A DNA stretch of 64,000 nucleotides from positions 457,082-521,081 of the forward strand of contig NZ_JAAIIG010000001.1 in the NCBI RefSeq assembly GCF_012932375.1. Reading direction: 5' to 3'. Position numbers and translations under genes: made by a program. A model generated the notes under the pieces. It made no database searches. It saw nothing but the letters and a program-made list of their open reading frames with translations, and was not told the origin of the DNA. Shown here one piece after another: positions 35,107 to 43,506 of the stretch. Every line of letters begins with the position of its first letter. Positions within the stretch are counted from its first letter, which is position 1. The DNA comes from Bifidobacterium olomucense (GTDB taxonomy: Bacteria > Actinomycetota > Actinomycetes > Actinomycetales > Bifidobacteriaceae).

Positions 35107-36713
35107 TCGGCGAACGATTGGATCTCGGAGGAGAGGGAGTCCGGGGCCAGTATGGCGGTACTGGTCATGCGACCCTCGAAATAGCGGGTTTCCTTCAATT
35201 CACCGCGAATGGTGTCTTGGAAATGCTGCTCATGGCGTTCGACCGCCGGAGACCCGATATCAAGGGCATTGTGGTAGGCGGCCTGATGGTATTTGAGCCA
35301 ATGGCTGATCTCCTTGCCGTCGGTGGCGTCGCCAGCGACCGGAGCGGCATCATAAGGTGTAAGCCCGTAAATGCGTGTAGCACCTGGAGTACATGCGCCA
35401 TCCTCATCCACGGTGCTTTCCGTCGGAGCCGGGGCGGGTGACACATGCCCGCTGACGGTCAGCCAATTGTCGGTGGACGGATTGGCGGCACCGTCCAGCG
35501 CGGCTACGAACTCATCATCGATTTCCACGCTGGTGACCCACGTGCTGCTCGGAATCGGATGATTCGCCACGGGAGAGCCGGCGGTGACCACATGCTCTAT
35601 GGTGTAGTCATCCGCCCAATCTGAAGCGATGGTCGCCGCCACGATTCCGCCTTGCGAATGGCCTACCATCGCTACAGGCTCATCGGCGCCGATGCCTGCC
35701 TGTTGCATGGCCTCGACGACCATCCGTGCGCTATCCGCTCTGCGTCGACGTTCCTGATCGGAGCTCATGAGCTCCACATTCTGTTCCCAACCGAATGGAG
35801 AGTCCGGCTGCCCGTCCGTGCCGGGAATGGTGACCAGCCAGGCATTCGTGCCGTCGCCGCGTTCATATCGTTGAATGGCTATGGTGCCATATTCCAGTCC
35901 GCTGCCCAGATCGACCTTGCCGAGGCGCTCTTCCGCCAATCGCCGCAGATTCTCCATCGATTCGCTGACCGTTCCACTGGCACGCACCACATCGACGTCG
36001 GTGGTGACCTCGCGTACGGTGAGATGATTGCCTTGCATGATGTCCTTGACCGGTCCGGATACGCTGGCGATTTTGCCGGCACCCTTATTGACCTCATCGG
36101 TATGGGCCACGCCTTTGCCTATCGGCACGCCTCCTACCAGAGCGCCGATGCCGCTGATGGCCCCCTCCTGCAGCGGGGAAGTGAACGTGGACATCCACGA
36201 CGGATCGGGCTTGCCATCAATGCCCCAGCCTGCCAGCAAACCACCTGTGGCCACCGCGCCGAGCCCGATGAGACCGTGCACCGGAGCGGCCTGTATGCCG
36301 GCTTGCAACAATTCGGTGAACGCGCGCCGGTTGGCCAACTCCGTTTCGGAATACAGGCTGTGCGCACGAATCAGCAGATTGGCGGTGGCGTAGAGATCGT
36401 CGCACAGTTGCTGGCACGCCGTCGCATGCATGTGGCAACGCTCTCCTAGCGTCGCATAGTCGAGGGTTTCATGCCCCGGAATGGTCATGGATGGATTCCC
36501 GCTGATGAGCGTGGCGCACATGGGCGCACTGTTGCGATGTGACTGGAGCTGCAACGCCACCGATCCCCAAGCGCTCGATAGCGCCGCAAAGCCGTCTGCC
36601 TCATCGTCCAAAGCCTTGGCCAAAGCCGTGTATTCAGCGACCTGAGCCGGAGCATAGCCCACGCCGCCGTACACCGACGACTCCACTTGCCACCAATCGT
36701 TCTGCTCGTTCAT
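35103..36713 (-). CDS. Alpha/beta hydrolase with WXG-like N-terminal helical region
   Basis: A 536-residue protein with two parts. The N-terminal 140 residues are helical and Ala/Leu-rich, starting MNEQNDWWQVESSVYGG, reminiscent of the LXG/WXG-type N-termini of type VII substrates. The C-terminal half is an alpha/beta-hydrolase with the nucleophile elbow MVGHSQGGIVAA (Ser near residue 350), preceded by LVTIPGTDGQPD. No signal peptide is seen. A possible membrane-type glycine-rich stretch lies near residues 145-200. The next gene upstream, also WXG-like, ends six bases before its start, so the pair is probably co-expressed. Substrate and localisation are unknown. Confidence 0.7.
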   Translation of the reverse strand: MNEQNDWWQVESSVYGGVGYAPAQVAEYTALAKALDDEADGFAALSSAWGSVALQLQSHRNSAPMCATLISGNPSMTIPGHETLDYATLGERCHMHATACQQLCDDLYATANLLIRAHSLYSETELANRRAFTELLQAGIQAAPVHGLIGLGAVATGGLLAGWGIDGKPDPSWMSTFTSPLQEGAISGIGALVGGVPIGKGVAHTDEVNKGAGKIASVSGPVKDIMQGNHLTVREVTTDVDVVRASGTVSESMENLRRLAEERLGKVDLGSGLEYGTIAIQRYERGDGTNAWLVTIPGTDGQPDSPFGWEQNVELMSSDQERRRRADSARMVVEAMQQAGIGADEPVAMVGHSQGGIVAATIASDWADDYTIEHVVTAGSPVANHPIPSSTWVTSVEIDDEFVAALDGAANPSTDNWLTVSGHVSPAPAPTESTVDEDGACTPGATRIYGLTPYDAAPVAGDATDGKEISHWLKYHQAAYHNALDIGSPAVERHEQHFQDTIRGELKETRYFEGRMTSTAILAPDSLSSEIQSFAD

Positions 36714-36719
36714 GATCGG

Positions 36720-37073
36720 CTACCTTTGAGCGATGGCGACGGTAGCCGCCATATCCTGATCCAGCAGCAGTATCGACTGTGCGACACGGTCCATCCGGGT
36801 TCGAAACAGATCGGCGGCTTTGCCGGTCCAAGCGATGGCTTTCGCGCGGGACGCCACGACGGTAGCGTGATCCGACTGCGCCAGCGTGGATCGCTGATGG
36901 ACGGCGATGAGATTGCGGCTGCGCTCCACGGCGTCATGACATGGGCATTGGTCATACCCGAACGGTGTGAACGAATTGCCGGCGAGACCGGCGAACGGAT
37001 CGATGGGCGACGGTGTGGTGGCGGCATATGAGTTGCGATACATGGTCATGGCACCAGATAACGGCCTCGGCAT
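36720..37073 (-). CDS. WXG100-like small protein
   Basis: A 117-residue protein with a helix-turn-helix pattern and a WTG motif (AIAWTGKAADLFRTRMD) near residue 85, followed by a second helix rich in Leu/Asp. This matches the WXG100/ESAT-6-like layout, although the first helix is less clear. It ends six bases before the hydrolase gene starts. The start is taken at ATG 37073 (GGTGG upstream); ATG 37049 and 37043 in the same frame are shorter alternatives. It is likely a secretion partner or chaperone of the hydrolase. Confidence 0.6.
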   Translation of the reverse strand: MPRPLSGAMTMYRNSYAATTPSPIDPFAGLAGNSFTPFGYDQCPCHDAVERSRNLIAVHQRSTLAQSDHATVVASRAKAIAWTGKAADLFRTRMDRVAQSILLLDQDMAATVAIAQR

Positions 37074-37095
37074 GAGCGTTGTCCACCCGAACCGG

Positions 37096-37139
37096 GGTAT
37101 GTGGTTCCAGCTTGCCGTTTTCCGCCTCAGTTATGCACA
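37096..37139 (-). promoter_or_regulatory. 22-bp element plus DnaA-box-like nonamer upstream of the WXG-like gene
   Basis: A 22-base sequence at 37096-37117 (starting GGTATGTGGTTCC on the plus strand) is identical to 54249-54270. It is followed by TTATGCACA at 37131-37139, which fits the DnaA-box consensus TTATNCACA. On the minus strand it lies 23 bases upstream of ATG 37073. It may be a shared operator or promoter element. Confidence 0.5.
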
Positions 37140-37202
37140 AATGATGTGGATGGTGCAAACAGAAAAAGTCCAAGAGGTGGAATATGGCAACGATGTCACA
37201 AA

Positions 37203-37268
37203 GGGTATCGGCGGAACCGGCAGATTGGCCTCATCGATACCCTCGTATGTCATACATCTATATGACAT
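37203..37268. other. Two short inverted repeats between the DUF6466-like and WXG-like genes
   Basis: GGGTATCG (37203-37210) pairs with CGATACCC (37235-37242). ATGTCATA (37247-37254) pairs with TATGACAT (37261-37268) around a six-base loop. They lie downstream of the operon that ends at 37294 (minus strand), so the first may be a terminator and the second an operator-like dyad. Confidence 0.5.
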
Positions 37269-37293
37269 GCATCGTGATGCACAAGATGGTGCG

Positions 37294-37887
37294 CTACCAG
37301 GGCTTGGTCGCACCCGTGCCCTTATGCTCGGTGGCTTGTTGTCCGGAGGACTCGGAGGAAGTGGCATCGGACTGGGGGTCGGTGGATTGCTGGTTGGCCT
37401 TGAGCAACTCTTCGACCTGTTTCTTCTGCGCCTCGGTGAGCGAACCGCCCTTCTTGCTCTGGGAGGTAGCGGAGTCCGTCTGCTGTTGCGCCTGAGCGTT
37501 GTCGGTGTCTGCGCCGTTGCCCTGCACTTCGGCACGTTTGAGCGTGATTTTCGTCAGCTGTGAGGATATATCGGCATTCGCGTCAATGGCGTCGCGAATT
37601 GAAGGCAGCAGCAACGAGCGCATACGTCCGGCTTCGGCGAACTGGGCATCGGTCTGCTGTTGCTGCGCATGCAACGTGGTGATATCCGTGGAATCGTCCT
37701 GTGCAGCCTTGATGTTGGCGTTTAACGACTTGGTGGCCTGATTGAACGACCTGGAGGCCGAGAGATTCACTGCAGCCACACCGGCCACGACGACCAGCAG
37801 CACGGCGACAATCGCCAATGCGATGCGTACGCCAAGCGGAGCGCGAGATACGCCACGGCGCGGCGTATCAACGTTGCTGTTCATCAT
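37294..37887 (-). CDS. Small membrane-anchored coiled-coil protein (DUF6466-like)
   Basis: A 197-residue protein with one N-terminal membrane segment (about residues 20-45, LGVRIALAIVAVLLVVVAGV) and an extracytoplasmic coiled-coil region rich in Gln/Asp/Ser. It ends in Gln-, Lys- and Ser-rich low complexity. It is the last gene of the MoxR operon. The start at ATG 37887 overlaps the preceding VWA gene's TGA by four bases and is backed by AAGGAGG. Function is unknown; a structural or anchoring role is plausible. The match to DUF6466 is from memory of bifidobacterial proteins and is not certain. Confidence 0.75.
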   Translation of the reverse strand: MMNSNVDTPRRGVSRAPLGVRIALAIVAVLLVVVAGVAAVNLSASRSFNQATKSLNANIKAAQDDSTDITTLHAQQQQTDAQFAEAGRMRSLLLPSIRDAIDANADISSQLTKITLKRAEVQGNGADTDNAQAQQQTDSATSQSKKGGSLTEAQKKQVEELLKANQQSTDPQSDATSSESSGQQATEHKGTGATKPW

Positions 37888-38915
37888 AGGAACCTCCTTG
37901 AAGCTGCCAGCCATGCGCCGACCTCCCATGCCAACAGAGCGGCCAAAGCTATGGCCAACGGCCATACCACAGGTGTGACGCGCGTGCGTTCCTTGACCGT
38001 AGCGGTCACCTTCCATTGGTTCGAGGCCTTGGCCGAGACCGCGTTTGCCGCAGTCGTGGTGGCGTTCATCGCCACGTAAGTGCCGCTGATCTCATCGGCG
38101 ATCGCCTTGAGCGTGTCCTCATCCATCTTGGAGACTCCCGGCTGACCGGTATCCGGATCAATCACCCATTGTCCGGTGTTGTTGGAATCGCCGGCACTGA
38201 CGCCATCGGCGACGATCGGAATCTTGCCGCCTGCGGTCGATCCCACACCTATGGTGAACCCATCATCAAGATACTGGCGCAGCGAGGAGAAGGTGCGGCG
38301 CGTGACATTCGAGGTCTGCTCGCCGTCGGTGATGAGATACAGGATGATGGCGTCATCGGGATGCGCCTCACGAATCGCCTTGGCGGTCACCAGCAGCTGA
38401 TCGATCGGAGCATCCAAGCTGGAGCCGGATGACGTGGATGTGGACTCTACCGCCAGCGTATCCGCCCAATTGTCGATGGCGGGAACATCTGGCGTGAGCG
38501 GTACGTCGAGCGTGCCCGAAGCGCCGAATCGAATGGCTGCGAAACTGGCGTCAGGATAAGCGTCGGTCAATCCGTGTACTGCGTCGCGCGCGGCCTCGAT
38601 GCGGGTGATGGCCTGATCCGAACCGTACTGGGCATCCGTTACAGCCATGGAACCGGTGGTATCAACGGCCACGATCACATCCGTGGCATTGACCGCGCGG
38701 GAGGTCGTCGAAGACACCGTACTCGGCGTCAGCACCATGATCGCAGCGATCAACAGCATCAGCGTGCGTCGTATGGCCGCCACAACGGTTTCGTCACTGT
38801 TGGCGCGTCGGCGTACGAACAACACGATTTCCGCCACGGCCATAAGACCAAGTGCCGCGGCGAGGATTCCCGAGACGAGCCAGCCGAAAACGGGGGAGAA
38901 GGTGAATCCGGTCAT
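37884..38915 (-). CDS. VWA-domain membrane protein (second of two)
   Basis: A 343-residue protein with two N-terminal hydrophobic segments (about 10-33 and 45-65), a von Willebrand factor A domain (about 75-280), and a C-terminal membrane segment (about 315-335). The MIDAS metal site is DTTGSMAVTD (DxTxS variant) and a downstream Thr/Asp pair. This is the BatA/BatB-like type associated with MoxR ATPases. The start at ATG 38915 overlaps the preceding stop (ATGA) and has GGAGG upstream. An upstream in-frame ATG at 38930 is not favoured. Confidence 0.85.
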   Translation of the reverse strand: MTGFTFSPVFGWLVSGILAAALGLMAVAEIVLFVRRRANSDETVVAAIRRTLMLLIAAIMVLTPSTVSSTTSRAVNATDVIVAVDTTGSMAVTDAQYGSDQAITRIEAARDAVHGLTDAYPDASFAAIRFGASGTLDVPLTPDVPAIDNWADTLAVESTSTSSGSSLDAPIDQLLVTAKAIREAHPDDAIILYLITDGEQTSNVTRRTFSSLRQYLDDGFTIGVGSTAGGKIPIVADGVSAGDSNNTGQWVIDPDTGQPGVSKMDEDTLKAIADEISGTYVAMNATTTAANAVSAKASNQWKVTATVKERTRVTPVVWPLAIALAALLAWEVGAWLAASRRFL

Positions 38916-39967
38916 CGCTTCAACCTCCATGCGCATGCGATCCACAACGCCAATATGATGACCAACGCGAGTACCCACAGTCCCGGGGCGTCCGTCATGG
39001 CGGATTTCGCCTTGTTCTCCACATCCGTATCGCGTCGTGACTGGATATCCTTGATCAGTTCGTTGACCGAAGCTCCGCTTGATTGCGTCAGGAAAATCCC
39101 GCCGTGGGATTCGATCGCGGATTGCATTTCGAGTGTGGCCTGATCGTTTTCGCTGGATTTCGGTCCGGAATACAGGCCGTCCACCGTAATCTGGGTCTGC
39201 TTGGTCAAGTCCAACGCCTCGGCGAGCGAGTATGTCGGCGTGCCTGACACCACATTGTCGGTGGCCAGCACGATGGAGGCCGCACGAGCCCGCTCCGCAT
39301 TGGTCTGATTCGCGTCGCCGTAGGCGAACCCCGGCAGCATCGCCGCGCAGGAAACCACGCCGTCACCGATCAATGAAGTGGCATCCTTGCGGTTCTGCGT
39401 ACCCTCAAGCCATCGGGCGATGCTCTGATATTCGGTATCGGACATCTTGTCGATATCGTCCTGCGATTCAACGCCTTTCAGCACTTTGCTCGCGGCCGTC
39501 AATTGATCGGTGACCAGCGCGTAATCATCGGTGAGCGGAAATACCGTGCGGGACGTCGAATTGAAAATACTCAAACCGATTCGTTCGCCCTCGAAATGCT
39601 TCACCAGCTCAAGATAGGTGTCGATCACCTGCCGATCATAGGGGAGCGTGGAGCCGGAAACATCCAAGCACAGCACAATGTCTCGGCTCGACGCACGTTC
39701 GTCTCCCGAATCCACCTGACTGGGGCGGCCGATAAGCACAACGGCCAATCCGAGTGCCACAATCATCAGTGCAACGCTCAGACGGTTCAGCACACGCCAT
39801 TGACGGAACATGCGTGACGCATACTCCGTATTGAGATCATCGTCCAGCGAAAACACGGGCTCTTCACCGGTGCGACTGCGTCTTGCGAACGCAAAAGCCA
39901 GCACGATGAACGCCAGCGCCGCCAATGTGCCGGCCAGCAAGCCCCAAGGCCAATGCCATGCAAGCAT
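38912..39967 (-). CDS. VWA-domain membrane protein (first of two)
   Basis: A 351-residue protein with N-terminal membrane segments (about 5-25 and 57-78), a VWA domain (about 85-290), and a C-terminal membrane segment (about 328-347). The MIDAS motif is LDVSGSTLP (DxSxS). It is encoded between the unknown small membrane gene and the second VWA gene, with four-base ATGA overlaps at both ends (39967 and 38912-38915). This is the usual VWA-pair arrangement of MoxR/DUF58 operons. Confidence 0.87.
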   Translation of the reverse strand: MLAWHWPWGLLAGTLAALAFIVLAFAFARRSRTGEEPVFSLDDDLNTEYASRMFRQWRVLNRLSVALMIVALGLAVVLIGRPSQVDSGDERASSRDIVLCLDVSGSTLPYDRQVIDTYLELVKHFEGERIGLSIFNSTSRTVFPLTDDYALVTDQLTAASKVLKGVESQDDIDKMSDTEYQSIARWLEGTQNRKDATSLIGDGVVSCAAMLPGFAYGDANQTNAERARAASIVLATDNVVSGTPTYSLAEALDLTKQTQITVDGLYSGPKSSENDQATLEMQSAIESHGGIFLTQSSGASVNELIKDIQSRRDTDVENKAKSAMTDAPGLWVLALVIILALWIACAWRLKR

Positions 39968-40548
39968 CAGAAACGCCACCTTTCCACCAGATTGGATACC
40001 CATTGAGCGGCCTGCTGCACACTGACCTCACCGGATTGACGATGGAACGAGTCATCATCGGCGAATTCCGGCGGATACAAGGCGCTGATGGTCTGTTTGA
40101 GCGTATCCAGACTTTGTCGGTTCGCGGGGGTGCGCGTCAAATAGGTCAAATCGGTAAGCGTACTGGACTCGAATTGCCGTCCTGAAGCCGAGCTGGCGAA
40201 CTGACGGGCGATGGCCGCCAATTCGGCGAAGGCTTCGGCGCGTTCGAGTTCGCCGGCCGCATGCCGATTCACGACATCATCGATACGCGCACGCCACACG
40301 TTCTTCGAGGCGTTGCCGCTGTGCGCACCGCGAGACGGGGCATTGGATTGTGTCCGTCGCGCAGGGCGGCCAAGCAGTACCGTCAATATGATCAGCACCA
40401 CGGCGGCCAACAGGCATACCGCGATCACAGCGATCAGCGAGCCGGACAAGGCAAGGGAATCCACCGGTTTGAGATCGCCGATTTCATCGGCGAGCGTGAC
40501 GGCATTCGTCAGCATATTCGTGATTCCCGTATCGGTCAGTTCAATCAT
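39967..40548 (-). CDS. Small membrane protein of the MoxR operon, unknown function
   Basis: A 193-residue protein with one strong membrane segment (about residues 35-60, IAVIAVCLLAAVVLIILTVL) and a soluble C-terminal region rich in Ala/Arg. DUF4129-type or DUF58-associated proteins often occupy this position, but the match cannot be confirmed. The start overlaps the DUF58 stop (40545-40548, ATGA), and its stop overlaps the VWA start. It is likely a membrane partner of the two VWA proteins. Confidence 0.7.
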   Translation of the reverse strand: MIELTDTGITNMLTNAVTLADEIGDLKPVDSLALSGSLIAVIAVCLLAAVVLIILTVLLGRPARRTQSNAPSRGAHSGNASKNVWRARIDDVVNRHAAGELERAEAFAELAAIARQFASSASGRQFESSTLTDLTYLTRTPANRQSLDTLKQTISALYPPEFADDDSFHRQSGEVSVQQAAQWVSNLVERWRF

Positions 40549-41495
40549 TGCGCGCCCGCCAATCCGTTCAATTCAGGCAGCTGTCCCAGCCGGTTGCGCG
40601 TGGTGCGGGCCAACGCCGCGCTGACCAGACGGACGAAACGGCGGAACATGTCTTCGCTGGAAGACGCATGGATCATATGGGAGCCGGCCTTGGCGAGCTC
40701 CTGCTCCAACGCCGCCGCCATATAGGCGCGATGCGCATCAACCTGTGCGGCGGCCGTTGTGGAGCGCAGGAATGCAGGTACTCGACGCGGTCCCACGCCA
40801 TCGGTGATGCTACGGCGCTCGTCTTTGGCGGGAACCGTGAACGGGTTCAACGTGCCCACATCGATCAGCACCATCGGATGCGTGCGGGCAATGCGACGTA
40901 TGGCTTCGATATGACGCTCCTCCAATGCGTGCTCGTCGGTGGCCAGCACGATCAATGCGTCACGGTCCTTGACGCGACGCGCATACTCCAGCAATGCATC
41001 GATATTGCGCCGATGATCCCAGTCGCGCTCCAAAGCCTTGTCCAGCGTGCGCTCGAATTGCGCGAAACCGCCGTTGAACGGCACACGCGTGATGCTCGAC
41101 TCGTCGCCGAACACCAGAGAGATATCGTCGGCCCGGCGCAACGACAATGCAGCGAACATCCGCAACGCATTCGCCGCCACCTGCCATGCCCTCTCCCCGG
41201 AAGGGCATGCGCCGGTCATCTCACGGCCCACATCCATCAACAGCCAGACTCTGGAAGTGGACAGCCGCTCTCGCTCGACCACCATCGGACGACCTTGTCT
41301 TGCACTGGTCTTCCAGTCGATCAGACGTGATTCGTCACCCGGCTCATAGGCGTGAACGTCCATCACGTCTCCGGCGCCACCACGGCGTCCGGATGCGTGT
41401 TCGCCCTCCAGCACACCCAATGCCTTGCGTACGGTGGGCAGATTCAATTGCGTGCCGAGGGCCTCGATTTTTCTGCGTACGGAATCGGAACTCAC
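40545..41495 (-). CDS. DUF58 domain protein
   Basis: A 316-residue protein of the DUF58 family, which usually accompanies MoxR ATPases. The signature VHAYEPGDESRLIDWKTSARQG (from about residue 47) is conserved. A VWA-like fold follows (WLLMDVGREMTG). It starts at GTG 41495, whose GTGA overlaps the MoxR stop. No membrane segment is seen, so it probably acts at the cytoplasmic face. The complex may handle cofactor insertion or protein maturation, as suggested for MoxR systems, without direct evidence here. Confidence 0.9.
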   Translation of the reverse strand: MSSDSVRRKIEALGTQLNLPTVRKALGVLEGEHASGRRGGAGDVMDVHAYEPGDESRLIDWKTSARQGRPMVVERERLSTSRVWLLMDVGREMTGACPSGERAWQVAANALRMFAALSLRRADDISLVFGDESSITRVPFNGGFAQFERTLDKALERDWDHRRNIDALLEYARRVKDRDALIVLATDEHALEERHIEAIRRIARTHPMVLIDVGTLNPFTVPAKDERRSITDGVGPRRVPAFLRSTTAAAQVDAHRAYMAAALEQELAKAGSHMIHASSSEDMFRRFVRLVSAALARTTRNRLGQLPELNGLAGAQ

Positions 41496-42586
41496 GGAAC
41501 CGGGACCGTTTCCACGATTTTGTCGACGATCTGATCACTGACCACGCCGTCGGCCAGCGCCTCGAAAGTAAGCATGATGCGATGGCGCAGCACTTCGTGG
41601 GCGAAAGCCTTGATGTCTTCCGGGACCACATAGTCGCGGCCGGCGAGCAAGGCCTTGGCCTGACCGATACGAATCAGGGCGATGGTGGCGCGCGGCGAAG
41701 CGCCCAGACGCACCAAGGCGGACAGTCCCTTGATCGGACGGGTGCCGGCGCCGCGTGAGGTGGCGGCGATATCGACGGCATAACGCATGATCGCATCGGC
41801 GACATGTACGCGGCGGGCGGCCTGACGCAGGAACTCGACGTCCGCCACTGTGATGCGATCGCCGGTCAGCGTATCCGGGCCGATCATATCGGCACCTCGT
41901 CGGGTGAGCATGGCGAGCATGCGCGCCTCCTCATCGGCGCTCGGATAGGTCATGACCGCTTTCATCATGAAACGATCCATCTGCGCTTCGGGCAGGTTGA
42001 AGGTGCCTTCTTCCTCGATGGGGTTCTCGGTGGCGATCACCATGAACGGCTTGGGAAGCTGGATGCGCTGCCCGCCGATGGTGGTTGCGCCTTCCGCCAT
42101 GGCTTCCAGCATGGCCGACTGGGTTTTGGCGTTGGAACGGTTGATCTCGTCCAGCAGCACGAAATTGGCGTGGATGGGGCCGATCTGCGTGGTGAACTTC
42201 TGGGAGGCGAAGTCGAATACCTGAGTGCCGACCAAGTCGGAAGGCATGAGATCAGGGGTGCACTGCACGCGTTTGAACGAGCCGGACACGCAGGTTGCCA
42301 GTGTTTGCGCAGCTGTGGTCTTCGCAAGTCCAGGCACCGACTCGATGAGGATATGACCGCCTGCCACCAAAGTGACGATCAGTGATTCGCGCAGATTGTC
42401 TTGACCCACCAGCGTCTGGGCGAAACGCGCCCGAATGGTATCGGCCAGCATATGGGCGCGCTTCGCATCATCGATATTCAACGCGGGGGCGGATGCGTTC
42501 GCCGATGGTGATGGGGCAGGCACGTTGAGTGGCCTCATGCCGGCTGCCTGCGGGGGAAGATTCGGTTGCGTGGGGAACAAAGTCAT
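41492..42586 (-). CDS. MoxR-family AAA+ ATPase
   Basis: First gene of the operon, a chaperone-like AAA+ ATPase. The 364-residue protein has Walker A-like GGHILIESVPGLAKTTAA (GxxGxxKT), Walker B FVLLDEINR and the sensor segment FMVIATENPIEEEGTFNLPEAQMDRF, all MoxR hallmarks. The first 35 residues are a Pro/Ala-rich extension. ATG 42586 is chosen; GTG 42595 is an alternative. All downstream genes on the minus strand are coupled through four-base overlaps, which argues for one complex made in fixed ratio. Confidence 0.93.
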   Translation of the reverse strand: MTLFPTQPNLPPQAAGMRPLNVPAPSPSANASAPALNIDDAKRAHMLADTIRARFAQTLVGQDNLRESLIVTLVAGGHILIESVPGLAKTTAAQTLATCVSGSFKRVQCTPDLMPSDLVGTQVFDFASQKFTTQIGPIHANFVLLDEINRSNAKTQSAMLEAMAEGATTIGGQRIQLPKPFMVIATENPIEEEGTFNLPEAQMDRFMMKAVMTYPSADEEARMLAMLTRRGADMIGPDTLTGDRITVADVEFLRQAARRVHVADAIMRYAVDIAATSRGAGTRPIKGLSALVRLGASPRATIALIRIGQAKALLAGRDYVVPEDIKAFAHEVLRHRIMLTFEALADGVVSDQIVDKIVETVPVP

Positions 42587-42609
42587 GCCCACCACTGTAA
42601 CGACTCGCG

Positions 42610-42644
42610 CTGACGGAGCGCTGTGAGGAAGAAGGCTCCCTCAG
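42610..42644. terminator. Hairpin between ung and MoxR operon
   Basis: CTGACGGAGC (42610-42619) pairs with GCTCCCTCAG (42635-42644), nine of ten positions, around a 15-base loop. It lies 58 bases past the ung stop on the minus strand and upstream of the MoxR start. No U-tract is present. Confidence 0.45.
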
Positions 42645-42701
42645 CATGGGTCAGGTATACGTTCGTCGTAATTCGCCGTTGGGCTCAGCTGCTCAGACGG
42701 C

Positions 42702-43391
42702 CTAGAGACGCCAGTCGATGGGTTCCACTCCCATGTTGACAAGCGCTTGATTGGCTCGGGAGAACGGCTTGGATCCGAAGAATCCGCGTGATGCGGACAG
42801 CGGGCTGGGGTGAGGGGATTTGATGATGAACGCATTGGTCAGCAACGGTTCAAGACTTTGCGCATTACGCCCCCAGAGAATTGCCACCAGTGGCTTGGGG
42901 TGTCCTTCGGCGTCCGTGCGGGCGTTCAGTGCATGGATTGCGGCTTCGGTGACCTCTTCCCACCCCTTGCCCTGATGCGAGTTCGGGCGACCGACGCCTA
43001 CGGTCAGGCATCTGTTGAGCAGCATCACACCGCGTTGCGTCCACGGGGTCAGATCGCCGTTGGGCGGCATGGGGACGCCGAGATCATCCACCAGCTCCTT
43101 ATAAATATTGACAAGGCTTTTGGGCAGCGGACGCACGTCCGGTGCCACGCAGAAGCTCAGGCCCACCGGATGCCCCGGTGTGGGGTAGGGGTCTTGCCCC
43201 ACGATCAGCACCTTGATGGAGTCGAACGGGATGGTGAAGGCGCGCAGCACATCGTGGCTTGCCGGTAGCCAGGGGTGTCCGGCCGCGTTTTCGGCGCGTA
43301 GAAAATCTCCCATGCGATGGATGTTCGGCTCGACGTCCGCCAGCGCGTGCGCCCATCCGGATTCGACCAGTTCATTGAGTGGTTTGATCAT
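42702..43391 (-). CDS. ung: Uracil-DNA glycosylase
   Basis: Removes uracil from DNA in base excision repair. The 229-residue protein has the family 1 motif GQDPYP at residues 65-70 (catalytic Asp at position 67), the [11 protein letters not shown] segment and the HPSPLS loop near the C-terminus. Length is normal for family 1 UNG. It runs toward the MoxR operon and is divergent from the LytR_C gene, with about 115 bases between starts. Confidence 0.97.
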   Translation of the reverse strand: MIKPLNELVESGWAHALADVEPNIHRMGDFLRAENAAGHPWLPASHDVLRAFTIPFDSIKVLIVGQDPYPTPGHPVGLSFCVAPDVRPLPKSLVNIYKELVDDLGVPMPPNGDLTPWTQRGVMLLNRCLTVGVGRPNSHQGKGWEEVTEAAIHALNARTDAEGHPKPLVAILWGRNAQSLEPLLTNAFIIKSPHPSPLSASRGFFGSKPFSRANQALVNMGVEPIDWRL

Positions 43392-43506
43392 GGTTCACTA
43401 CTGTAGTCAAACGTGCATATCCGGTGCATGGGGCGTGGTGGAGTGGACCAACATGCTGGGTGCCGATTACACTACGTGGATAGTTGTGCAGGAAGGAAGG
43501 GCGGCC

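Noticed and set aside
37131..37139. DnaA-box matches considered as a replication origin
   Set aside because: Only isolated nonamers, with no dnaA/dnaN genes, AT-rich unwinding region or box cluster.
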